Source: Nitrosomonadales bacterium (lineage in GTDB: Bacteria; Pseudomonadota; Gammaproteobacteria; Burkholderiales; SG8-41). From it: a stretch of 12,544 nt of DNA. Position numbers and translations under genes: made by a program. The notes under the pieces were generated by a model. It was not told the origin of the DNA and did no database searches. It saw only the letters and a list, made by a program, of their open reading frames with translations. Shown here in pieces: positions 6,759-12,544 of this stretch (its first letter is position 1; every line of letters starts with the position of its first letter). Location: the NCBI GenBank assembly GCA_009885185.1, contig VFLF01000885.1, positions 1-12,544 of the forward strand, given 5' to 3'.

Positions 6759-6844
6759 GTGCGTGGTGGTTGACCGCTCGCGATGTGCGGGGATAAATTG
6801 CGACTAATGCAAAAAGGTGGTTTAAAACTTCTATGCGCCGAGGT
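6759..6844. repeat. Direct repeat, copy 1 (partner at 8303-8387)
   Basis: Aligned by eye with 8303-8387, the two copies share long blocks such as GTGGTTGACCGCTCGCGATG and end with GCGCCGAGGT. Over the ~80-nt core I count six substitutions and one 2-nt indel; at the left edge copy 1 carries an extra GTG. The repeat contains a candidate promoter and stops just inside or just before the start of the rightward gene. Confidence 0.85.
6770..6799 (+). promoter_or_regulatory. Putative sigma-70 promoter in repeat copy 1
   Basis: TTGACC (6770-6775), an 18-nt spacer and TAAATT (6794-6799) face the membrane-protein gene. The same arrangement is conserved in repeat copy 2, with TTGACC kept exactly and the -10 changed to TACATT at the same spacing. 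That parallel gives more support than either match alone. Confidence 0.5.
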
Positions 6845-6874
6845 AAACCGTTGCATTTCCCGGGACAGGACGCA

Positions 6875-8137
6875 GTGAAACCCTTCAACCACAGCGCGTA
6901 CTGGCGCAACCGCGCGCTGCTGCTGTCGATCGGGTGCTGGACCGTTTTGGTCCCGGTGATCTACTATGGCTGGCCCGATCGGGCGTGGAACGGGTGGCCG
7001 GTCTGGGTGCAGATATTCCTGCTCGTGATGTTCGTCGGTGCGACCCTGGGCCTTATCGCTGCCTTCTGGCTGCATATCGAGGCCCGCGCCTTCGAGCGCC
7101 TGCAGGCTGCTCATCGCGGCGGAAAAGTTCTGGTGCGATGGCGCCTTTCAGCGGAAGACTGGGAAAGGTTCAAGGCGCTCTCGGCGCGCGAGGGCGTGCT
7201 GCCCCCGGACGCCATCGCCCCGTCCGAAGGCTTCGAGTGCTACGCTACCGCCGACGCGGCGCAGGTTGGCCCCATGTTCCTCAACGCCATGGGGCTGGGC
7301 GTCGTGTCGAGCGTCACCTACCTGGGCGGTCCGCCCGGCGCGATCCGGGTCGATGCGATCGCCGCAGCGGGCGCGACGGTTCAGCGCGTGGTGCGCCAAA
7401 CCATAGTGGTACCCGTCGGGAGCGATCATCGTGCCGCCCGTTTCCTTCATGCGGCCTGGCTGTGGCGGCAACGTCTGATTGGCTCCACCGCCGCTCGCTC
7501 GTCTGCGGGGCGGCTGTTCGCATGGGCCATTGCCGCGCTGCTGCTGGGCGTCGTCCTTTGTACGTGGTCGATTTGGCAGTTCGATTTGCTTGAGGCCGTA
7601 AGCGAACGCGGCGAACCACCGCACTGGATGCTCATCCTGGGCACGATTCTGATCGTGCTGGGCGGCCCGTTATCGCTGCGCTTCCGGATGGACTGGTTGC
7701 GCCAAGCGCGCGCAAGCCGCGGGGAGCCCATCGCGGGCTGGCAGGTCGAGGCCGATGCGTGGCGCGCTTTCCTGGACGCCGAAGCGGCAGCGAATGCGAA
7801 GCCCAATGCGAACTATAATCTCATCGAGCTTGCGGCGCTTGCGCCGCCGCTCAGCGTCGAGGCGTGCGGCGAGACGCTGAAAATCGGCGGCCAAGTGATC
7901 GACATCGGCGCGCTGGCGGCAAAGGGCGTCAAATCCGTCGTATGGATCGATGGCCAATGTCCGGCAATCGAACTGACTGGTGTCTATCATGCGCGCGTGG
8001 GAGCGTTCTCGCGGCTCGCGAAGCCGTCGGGCGACTGGGGCGAGTTCGTGTTGCGCTTTCCGGTGCCGCCCGCTGCGCAGGACGCAGGCCGGCGCGTCGT
8101 CGAAGACTGGCGCCGGCGGTTTCCTGCTGCGCGCTAG
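6875..8137 (+). CDS. Four-helix membrane protein with two similar halves, function unknown
   Basis: About 420 residues, inner membrane; not recognised as a named family. Each half has a pair of membrane helices followed by a cytoplasmic-looking domain. Half one has helices at about 15-31 and 43-66, half two at about 214-235 and 251-269. After each helix pair comes an R-G-(G/E) segment and a matching W-x-(L/V)-x-A-(E/D)-x-W-(E/R)-x-F pattern: WRLSAEDWERF and WQVEADAWRAF. Each half ends with a VVP/FPVP strand, an alanine- or arginine-rich helix and W(L)WRxR or WRRRF. This indicates an old internal duplication. The GTG at 6875 has AGGA 4 nt upstream. An ATG at 6833 is an alternative (434 residues) but has no well-placed ribosome site and lies inside the duplicated leader. 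The gene is transcribed alone from the repeat promoter; a relic of DUF6644 follows on the other strand. Confidence 0.8.
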   Translation: MKPFNHSAYWRNRALLLSIGCWTVLVPVIYYGWPDRAWNGWPVWVQIFLLVMFVGATLGLIAAFWLHIEARAFERLQAAHRGGKVLVRWRLSAEDWERFKALSAREGVLPPDAIAPSEGFECYATADAAQVGPMFLNAMGLGVVSSVTYLGGPPGAIRVDAIAAAGATVQRVVRQTIVVPVGSDHRAARFLHAAWLWRQRLIGSTAARSSAGRLFAWAIAALLLGVVLCTWSIWQFDLLEAVSERGEPPHWMLILGTILIVLGGPLSLRFRMDWLRQARASRGEPIAGWQVEADAWRAFLDAEAAANAKPNANYNLIELAALAPPLSVEACGETLKIGGQVIDIGALAAKGVKSVVWIDGQCPAIELTGVYHARVGAFSRLAKPSGDWGEFVLRFPVPPAAQDAGRRVVEDWRRRFPAAR

Positions 8138-8158
8138 ACAGCTTGTCTCGCGAGCCGA

Positions 8159-8293
8159 CTAAACGTAAGCAATCCAGCGACCGCAGAATATGACCGCGAT
8201 CCATATCAGTATGGACAAGGCCGCTTGAAATTGGGTGATGGCGATCAGATGCATCGTCTCCAGCGTGGGGTAGGCGCAAGCGTTGGTTTTCGC
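8159..8293 (-). pseudogene. Internally deleted DUF6644 pseudogene
   Basis: Read leftwards, the segment encodes KTNACAYPTLETMHLIAI joined directly to FQAALSILIWIAVIFCGRW plus IAYV and a stop. The intact protein at 9377-9838 has these two stretches at about residues 20-37 and 131-153. So some 92 central residues, including two membrane helices, are missing at a junction that keeps the frame. The first 19 codons are also absent: upstream of this point the sequence is the duplicated promoter repeat. An open frame continues to 8353, but its N-terminus is repeat-derived and has no ribosome site, so I do not call a functional gene. It is the middle of three DUF6644-related copies. Confidence 0.85.
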
Positions 8294-8302
8294 GGATTGA
8301 TT

Positions 8303-8387
8303 GTGCGTGGTTGACCGCTCGCGATGTGCGGGGATACATTGCGACTTATGCAAAAGGGTGGCTTGAAATTTCTATTCGCGCCGAGGT
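8303..8387. repeat. Direct repeat, copy 2 (partner at 6759-6844)
   Basis: Second copy of the ~85-nt sequence. It lies about 1.54 kb from copy 1 in the same orientation and again follows a DUF6644 relic on the left and precedes a rightward gene on the right. Similarity ends at GCGCCGAGGT. The sequence that follows differs from that after copy 1, so the two downstream genes are not obvious paralogues. Confidence 0.85.
8311..8340 (+). promoter_or_regulatory. Putative sigma-70 promoter in repeat copy 2
   Basis: TTGACC (8311-8316), an 18-nt spacer and TACATT (8335-8340; 4/6 to consensus) point towards the gene starting at 8428. The spacing and the -35 are identical to those in copy 1. A leader of about 80 nt would precede the ATG. 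Confidence 0.5.
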
Positions 8388-8427
8388 CGGGCAGTGGCGG
8401 CGGGTATTGAAATAGCCGGAAGACCTC

Positions 8428-8832
8428 ATGGATACCGCACTCGTGGTTTTCCTATTGGGCATTGCGTTGGTGGCGATCATCGCTCTGCCAGCCTGGCTCG
8501 GCCGCCGGGCGCAGGCTAAACCATTGACGCTGGATGAGGCGTCCAAGCCTGCGAGATCGCCGACACTGGCCACCATGCGCGATGTGGATGCGTCCCCGCT
8601 CGCGCGCTGGCTGTACGACCAGGCTTGCAGGCAAACAGGCATGGATTTCGGCAACGATCCATTGGCGCTAACGCGTATCGTTGAAGCTGCTGTTAAAGCG
8701 CAAACGGAAATCAACGAGTCCGGCGCCGCATCAATTGCTCTGCCTTACATCGGCGCGGACAGCAAAGGGCCGAAACACGTTGAACTACAAATCACACGCG
8801 AGCAGGCCAGCTCGTTGCGCCATCGACAGTAG
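8428..8832 (+). CDS. Membrane-anchored miniprotein with Hsp70/DnaK subdomain-IIB-like segment
   Basis: A 134-residue protein. Residues 4-23 form one hydrophobic helix followed by GRRAQAK, so the C-terminus should face the cytoplasm. A linker of about 30 residues follows. Residues 70-130 then align without gaps to E. coli DnaK from QGIDLRNDPLA to the LESL after TRAK. Shared blocks are NDPLA, EAA-x-KA, LPYI-x-AD, GPKH and TR; about 28 of 61 positions are identical against DnaK recalled from memory. The preceding DVDASPLARWL may match the DFDSRLINYL helix. This is lobe IIB of the Hsp70 nucleotide-binding domain, which contacts GrpE. The phosphate-binding loops and the whole substrate-binding domain are absent, so ATPase or chaperone activity is not expected. 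GGAAGA 5 nt before the ATG supports the start. It is transcribed from repeat copy 2 and ends 8 nt from the convergent gene at 8841. Confidence 0.82.
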   Translation: MDTALVVFLLGIALVAIIALPAWLGRRAQAKPLTLDEASKPARSPTLATMRDVDASPLARWLYDQACRQTGMDFGNDPLALTRIVEAAVKAQTEINESGAASIALPYIGADSKGPKHVELQITREQASSLRHRQ

Positions 8833-8851
8833 TGGGCAAATTAATTGCCCA
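8833..8851. terminator. Small hairpin between convergent genes, possible bidirectional terminator
   Basis: TGGGCAA (8833-8839), loop ATTAA, TTGCCCA (8845-8851) spans the 8-nt gap and the stop codon of the leftward gene. There is no T-run, so terminator function is uncertain. It may simply block RNA decay from the 3' end for both transcripts. Confidence 0.35.
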
Positions 8852-9305
8852 TGCCCACGACGGTGGCGGTGTCCCCGTTCAGTTTCACCAGCACATAGCA
8901 GCATAAAAGCTTCTTGCTGCCGACGCCGACCATGCGATCGTTAGGTTTGAGCAACTGATCGCGTATCTTGACGCGGGATGCATCGGTTACCGGGCGCGCC
9001 TTTTCATAGGCCATGACGCCGATGATTTCGTTGGGCATGTCCCTGGGGTCGGCAGTGGCAAGCACTTTCTGGAAGTAAGCCTGTACTTCCGCCTTGCTCT
9101 TGAGCAATACGCCATCATCGTTCACGAACGGTGCGTCGGCAAGCTTCATAATGGCCGCGACGTTTTTGGCCGCCATGGCCTTGAGAAACTCTGTGGCGAT
9201 CTGTCGTGCGACAGTGTCGGCATCAGCCGCGAGGCTCACCTGCGACAAACCCATGGTCAAAACCATAGTCAAACCGATTGCCAGCATTTTCCAGAACGTT
9301 TTCAT
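8841..9305 (-). CDS. Secreted NTF2/SnoaL-like (DUF4440-type) protein
   Basis: 154 residues, exported: residues 1-26 are a Sec signal peptide (KTFWK, then a leucine/methionine-rich core, cleavage near SLA-A). The mature part begins VARQIATEFLKAMAAKNVAAIMKLADAPFVNDDG, the helix-helix-strand opening typical of the NTF2/SnoaL-like cone fold. It continues with LLKSKAEVQAYFQKVL and ends with a beta-rich C-terminus containing KLLCCYVLVKLNGDTATVV. Members bind or convert small molecules or act as bare scaffolds; no catalytic residues can be assigned here. The start is backed by GGGAGA 7 nt before the ATG. It follows the DUF6644 gene by 71 nt on the same strand and probably shares its transcript. Two adjacent cysteines (CC) in a periplasmic domain are notable. 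Confidence 0.72.
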   Translation of the reverse strand: MKTFWKMLAIGLTMVLTMGLSQVSLAADADTVARQIATEFLKAMAAKNVAAIMKLADAPFVNDDGVLLKSKAEVQAYFQKVLATADPRDMPNEIIGVMAYEKARPVTDASRVKIRDQLLKPNDRMVGVGSKKLLCCYVLVKLNGDTATVVGMGN

Positions 9306-9376
9306 TTTCGATCTCCCTGAAGTGAAACTCCGGTTCTATTCCAGGCCGCTCAGTTGCGAACATCCTGCAACAATCG

Positions 9377-9838
9377 CTAAACATAAGCGATCCAGCGACC
9401 GCAGAATATGACCGCGATCCATATCCCTATGGACAAGGCGGCTTGAAATCGGGTGAGGGCGCTAGTGTCATCCAGCGCGCCGCGCGCATGCAGCGCACCC
9501 GCATTCGCGCCGGCGACGCACAACAAACCCATCTTGATAATAAACGCAGGATTGCCGATGAAGTCTCCAATGCGGCTGATGAACATGGTCAGCCCGGTGA
9601 GCAGTGCCAGCGCAAAGCCGGCGAGCGTCCACGGCAGCAGCGTCTTCGCTAATAGCCGCGCATTAATGGCGCGAATCACGCCCAGCAAGCGCAGATCCAC
9701 GATCCACAGTGTGCCGAACACCATCGCGATAGCGATGATATGCGTCGTTTCCAGCGTAGGGTAAGCGTAGGCGTTGGTTTTGAGCCAAACGATGGGCGCC
9801 CATTGGTTAAGCGCATCGAGCACGGTGGGAGTGGACAT
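9377..9838 (-). CDS. DUF6644 family membrane protein (intact copy)
   Basis: 153 residues with four predicted membrane helices (about 26-48, 68-88, 97-116 and 130-152). The opening WLKTNAYAYPTLETTHIIAIAMVFGT followed by VDLRLLG matches the DUF6644 pattern of a short amphipathic start, a P-x-L-E-x-x-H motif and a D-L-R-L-L-G motif after helix 1. His33 and the acidic residues near the membrane might bind a metal or cofactor; this is inference. Function is unknown; the family is commonly found beside DUF6152 genes (from memory). Here the intact copy is instead followed by the NTF2-like gene at 8841, while the DUF6152 gene 3 kb away keeps only a relic of its own DUF6644 partner. No clear ribosome site precedes the ATG, but the AT-rich region upstream fits a promoter. 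Confidence 0.85.
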   Translation of the reverse strand: MSTPTVLDALNQWAPIVWLKTNAYAYPTLETTHIIAIAMVFGTLWIVDLRLLGVIRAINARLLAKTLLPWTLAGFALALLTGLTMFISRIGDFIGNPAFIIKMGLLCVAGANAGALHARGALDDTSALTRFQAALSIGIWIAVIFCGRWIAYV

Positions 9839-10032
9839 AACTGCGGGCGTGATTTAACTATCTGTTTTATTGAATTATTTTGTAGAGAATATCAGCGTGC
9901 ACCACGCAGTCTACCTTACCCTCTTGGTTCTGTTGAATGCGTGCACGGCGTCGCCGTGATGGCCCTGTGAATGGTCTTGTCACGCAGCGGAATTTGTTAT
10001 CGTAGCGGTTCAACAGAAGAGGAGGAGGCAGG
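9839..10032. promoter_or_regulatory. Divergent intergenic region between DUF6644 and the second binding-protein gene
   Basis: 194 bases separating divergent starts. The half next to the DUF6644 gene (about 9850-9895) is markedly AT-rich against GC-rich surroundings and probably holds its promoter, but no hexamer pair is convincing. On the rightward side, TTGTCA near 9978 with a TATCGT box about 15 nt later is a weak promoter candidate. AGGAGG (10023-10028), 4 nt before the ATG at 10033, is a strong ribosome site. Confidence 0.4.
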
Positions 10033-11049
10033 ATGGTTCATTTTTTTCAGGGCGCGCGGGGCGTCGGGTTCGGTGCGTGTGTTGTGTGGCTGATATATAT
10101 TTCCTTTGTTGCCTGTGTGCAGGCGCAATCCACGCCCGCAATCGCACTGGCCAACTACCCCACCAAACCCGTGCGCGTGATCGCCTCCGTGCAGCCCGGC
10201 GACACCTGCGACGTGCTGGTGCGGCTGATCGGCTACAAAATGGGCGAGCGACTCGGGCAGCAGTTTGTCATCGACAACCGCGTTGGGGCCAGCGGACAGA
10301 TCGGCCATGCCATGGTGGCGCAGGCGCCGCCCGATGGCTACACGCTGGGCTGCGGCAACGGCGGCTCAATGGCGATTGTGCCGCACGCGTTCAAGAAAGT
10401 GCCTTACGACGCCTTGAAGGATTTCACGCCGATTGCCTTGATCGCCACCAACTTCATGGCGCTGACCGTGGGCAACGCGTTTCCCGCGCGCAATGTCGCC
10501 GAGTTTATCCAGCACGCCAAGGCGAATCCGGGCAAGGTGTCCTTCGGTTCGAACGGCGAAGGCGCGTTCATGCACTTTGCCACCGAGGTGTTCCGCAGCC
10601 AGGCCGGGTTCACCTATTTGCATGTCCCTTTCAAGGGTTTTCCACAGTTGGCGGGCGAGATTGTTTCCGGACGGGTAGATGCGGCGCTGGGCTCATTTCC
10701 GGCGGTGCATCCCTATGTGCAATCCGGTCGCATGCGGATTTTGGGCATCGCACGCGCCACGCGGCTACCGAGTCACCCGGATTACCCGACCATCGCAGAG
10801 TCGCTGCCGGGGTATACGTCGGGCGGCTGGTTCGGCTTTGTCGGGCCAGCGGGAATCCCGCGCGACATCGTGACCAAACTTAACCGCGAGGCCAACGCGG
10901 CGATGAAGCTGCCGGAGATACGCGACAAAATGACGGGATGGGCCCTTGATGTGATAACCGAATCGCCGGAGCACTTCGCCAATTTCATCCGCGCCGACCA
11001 TGCGCGCTACGGCAGGATTGCCAAGGAAATCGGCTTGAAGGCGCAGTAA
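10033..11049 (+). CDS. Bug/TctC-family periplasmic solute-binding protein (divergent)
   Basis: 338 residues, exported; signal peptide residues 1-31 with a core of CVVWLIYISFVACV and cleavage after VQA. The mature domain shows the Bug layout: YPTKPVRVIA at the start, LGQQFVIDNRVGASGQIG, PPDGYTLGCGN, VPYDALKDFTPI, LHVPFKGFPQLAGEIVSGRVD, and GGWFGFVGPAGIPRDIV near the end. The ligand-loop motif that usually reads PFPPGGGTD is here VQPGDTCDV, so ligand preference may differ from that of the Bug protein at 771-1757. The start has an excellent AGGAGG ribosome site. It ends 1 nt from the stop of the convergent MhpA-like gene. That neighbour suggests, but does not prove, an aromatic acid ligand. No TctA/TctB genes are in the window. 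Confidence 0.9.
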   Translation: MVHFFQGARGVGFGACVVWLIYISFVACVQAQSTPAIALANYPTKPVRVIASVQPGDTCDVLVRLIGYKMGERLGQQFVIDNRVGASGQIGHAMVAQAPPDGYTLGCGNGGSMAIVPHAFKKVPYDALKDFTPIALIATNFMALTVGNAFPARNVAEFIQHAKANPGKVSFGSNGEGAFMHFATEVFRSQAGFTYLHVPFKGFPQLAGEIVSGRVDAALGSFPAVHPYVQSGRMRILGIARATRLPSHPDYPTIAESLPGYTSGGWFGFVGPAGIPRDIVTKLNREANAAMKLPEIRDKMTGWALDVITESPEHFANFIRADHARYGRIAKEIGLKAQ

Positions 11050-11050
11050 A

Positions 11051-12544
11051 TCAGGCAGACCGGGTCTGCGTAAATAACGCTTTTATTTGCGCGATCTCGT
11101 CAGCGAATTCCGGCGAGCGCAAAAAAGCCAGCACGTAGCGATCCGGGCGCAGAATCAGCGCCCGCGCGCGCGCCGCCCGCAACTGGGCTTCCAGCACGCC
11201 GTCGCAATCGCGCACGACCACACATGCAGGGGGCGCATCCTGCGGAAATGGTTGATCTTTGCGAACGGCCAGCACCAGAATGATGGGCGCGTCCGCAAAA
11301 GCCTCGCGCACCAGGTGCGGCGCGTCCCAGCCGATGCACGCAAAGCCGCGCCCCAGCACCTCGTCGAGCAACACGCGCTCGCCGCCGGGCAGCTCCACCT
11401 GCGGCTGCACGAACAGTTGTCCCGAACGCATGACCGCACCCGGCGCGGCATCGGGCACGAAAAAGCCCGCATCGAAACGCGGCTTGGGTTTGAATTTGAG
11501 TTGCAACACGTAATCGCGCGCCGGCGGGTAAAGACTCACCACGCGCAGCGCGCCCTGCATCAGCATCGCCGACACGCGTGATTTCGGCTGCATGAAGGCG
11601 CCGATGCGAAGCGCCATGCGAATCAGCGCCCACGCGTGTGGTGCGCGCTCGGCAGCGTAGGTATCCAGCAGACGCGGCCCCAACTCGCCGCGCACCACGG
11701 CGGCGAGTTTCCACGCCAGATTGGCGGCGTCGCGCACGCCGCTGTTCATGCCCTGCCCGGCGAACGGCGGCGACAGGTGCGCGGCGTCCCCGGCGAGAAA
11801 CACGCGGCCCTTGCGCCAGGTTTCCGCCATGCGTGCATGAAAGGTGTAGACCACCTTGCGCACGATGGGCAGCGCGGCGTCGGCGGGCACGCGTTCGCGC
11901 ATCGATTGGCGGATGGATGCCTCATCAAGCACGTCGTCCGGATTCTCATGCGGGTGCAGCATGAATTCGTAACGCAGCGTGCTGTGCGGGCCGGGCAGCC
12001 GAATGGCAGGGCGCCGCGGATCGCAATACGTGCGAGTGTGAATGAACGCATCCTCGCGGCCTTCGAGATCAACGATCAGCCAGCGCTCGGCAAAGGTGGC
12101 GCCGCGCATCGCGATGCCGAGGCTCTCGCGCACGGTGCTGCTCGCCCCGTCGCAGGCCACCAGCCAGTCACAGGTGACCGTGCGCGTGTCGTTGCCGTGC
12201 TGGAGCGTCAGCGTGATCTTGTTGCCGGTTTCGGCAAAGCCGGTGAGCGCATGGCCCATGCGCACCGCAACGTGCGGATGGCGTTGCAGTGCATCGAACA
12301 GCGCCGCTTCAAACAAGGGCTGGCGAAACGCATTGCGCCTGGCAAAGCCGTATTCACGCGAGGACGGCATCACCTGCGCGAACACCTCGCCCCTCAAGGC
12401 ATGGTAATGCACGCCATAGCCCTGCACGATATCGGGCAGCACACGATCAAGCGCGCCCATGTTTTGCACCGCGCGAAGGCTTTCATCGTCGATCGACACC
12501 GCGCGCGGCTCGTTTACAGTGGCGGCATGGCGCTCGACCAGCAA
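11051..12544 (-). CDS. MhpA-like FAD-dependent aromatic monooxygenase, N-terminus outside window
   Basis: Flavoprotein hydroxylase of the PHBH fold, most like 3-(3-hydroxyphenyl)propionate/3-hydroxycinnamate hydroxylase. It uses NAD(P)H and O2 to hydroxylate a phenolic acid before ring cleavage. The frame is open at the right edge and starts upstream: the GxGxxG FAD-binding motif is missing, and the first visible residues LVERHAATVNEPRAVSIDDE match the segment just after it. Then follow RRNAFRQP (~69-76), the DG motif WLVACDGASSTVR (~127-139) and the FAD-ribityl motif GRVFLAGDAAHLSPP (~246-260) with GQGMNSGVRDAANLAWKL. The C-terminal thioredoxin-like domain carries FVQPQVELPGGERVLLDEVLG and LILRPDRYVLAF. 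All visible motifs are intact and resemble E. coli MhpA throughout. Substrate specificity is inferred from family similarity only; related hydroxylases acting on other phenols share these motifs. Confidence 0.9.
   Translation of the reverse strand: MLVERHAATVNEPRAVSIDDESLRAVQNMGALDRVLPDIVQGYGVHYHALRGEVFAQVMPSSREYGFARRNAFRQPLFEAALFDALQRHPHVAVRMGHALTGFAETGNKITLTLQHGNDTRTVTCDWLVACDGASSTVRESLGIAMRGATFAERWLIVDLEGREDAFIHTRTYCDPRRPAIRLPGPHSTLRYEFMLHPHENPDDVLDEASIRQSMRERVPADAALPIVRKVVYTFHARMAETWRKGRVFLAGDAAHLSPPFAGQGMNSGVRDAANLAWKLAAVVRGELGPRLLDTYAAERAPHAWALIRMALRIGAFMQPKSRVSAMLMQGALRVVSLYPPARDYVLQLKFKPKPRFDAGFFVPDAAPGAVMRSGQLFVQPQVELPGGERVLLDEVLGRGFACIGWDAPHLVREAFADAPIILVLAVRKDQPFPQDAPPACVVVRDCDGVLEAQLRAARARALILRPDRYVLAFLRSPEFADEIAQIKALFTQTRSA

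Noticed and set aside
8159..8353. 64-residue leftward open frame as a functional gene
   Set aside because: Its first ~20 codons come from the promoter repeat, it has no ribosome site, and the rest is a deleted DUF6644.
6759..8387. Composite transposon or IS-flanked element
   Set aside because: The flanking repeats are direct, promoter-containing and not terminal inverted repeats; no transposase gene or target-site duplication is visible.
1..12544. CRISPR array, tRNA or rRNA genes, prophage
   Set aside because: No regularly spaced repeats, cloverleaf-like segments, conserved rRNA stretches or phage genes were recognised on either strand.

Overview
The window looks like chromosomal DNA of a GC-rich betaproteobacterium, probably Burkholderiales or a close relative. 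That placement is an inference from two separate Bug/TctC-type periplasmic solute-binding proteins, catabolic oxidoreductases of matching style, a DUF6152/DUF6644 membrane and secreted gene set, and Shine-Dalgarno-led genes. I see no rRNA, tRNA, CRISPR array, transposase or phage gene.

Left part (1-3712): the 3' half of an amidase runs rightwards and meets a leftward cluster across a perfect GTAGGATGGGT palindrome. In transcription order, the cluster is an NADP-dependent quinone-oxidoreductase-like enzyme, a 3-hydroxyisobutyrate-dehydrogenase-family enzyme 14-20 nt behind it, and a Bug-type solute-binding protein. This reads as uptake plus oxidation of an unidentified organic acid. Upstream, on the same strand, lies a RIO1-type atypical protein kinase (3713-4561) with little or no leader. 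It is insulated by a strong leftward intrinsic terminator (4649-4683). A gene-poor stretch (4562-5020) and a small conserved-looking 94-residue protein follow.

Centre (5435-9838): the most unusual part. A leftward pair (DUF6152 secreted protein and a 231-residue protein) sits at one end. A leftward pair (DUF6644 membrane protein and an NTF2/SnoaL-like secreted protein) sits at the other. Between them are two rightward genes: a four-helix membrane protein built of two similar halves, and a 134-residue protein made of one membrane helix plus a fragment clearly resembling subdomain IIB of the Hsp70/DnaK nucleotide-binding domain. Each rightward gene is preceded by a copy of the same ~80-bp sequence containing a plausible sigma-70 promoter. 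Each of these copies is in turn preceded by a decayed remnant of a DUF6644 gene: one internally deleted, one reduced to the last 14 codons. I read this as an old segmental duplication that placed two different genes under copies of one promoter while two of three DUF6644 copies decayed.

Right part (9839-12544): a second Bug-type binding protein runs rightwards and ends 1 nt from the end of a leftward MhpA-like flavin monooxygenase whose N-terminus lies beyond the window. An aromatic (phenylpropanoid-type) catabolic role is likely for this end.

The most noteworthy objects are the membrane-anchored Hsp70-IIB-like miniprotein, the two-repeat membrane protein, and the duplicated promoter that links them.
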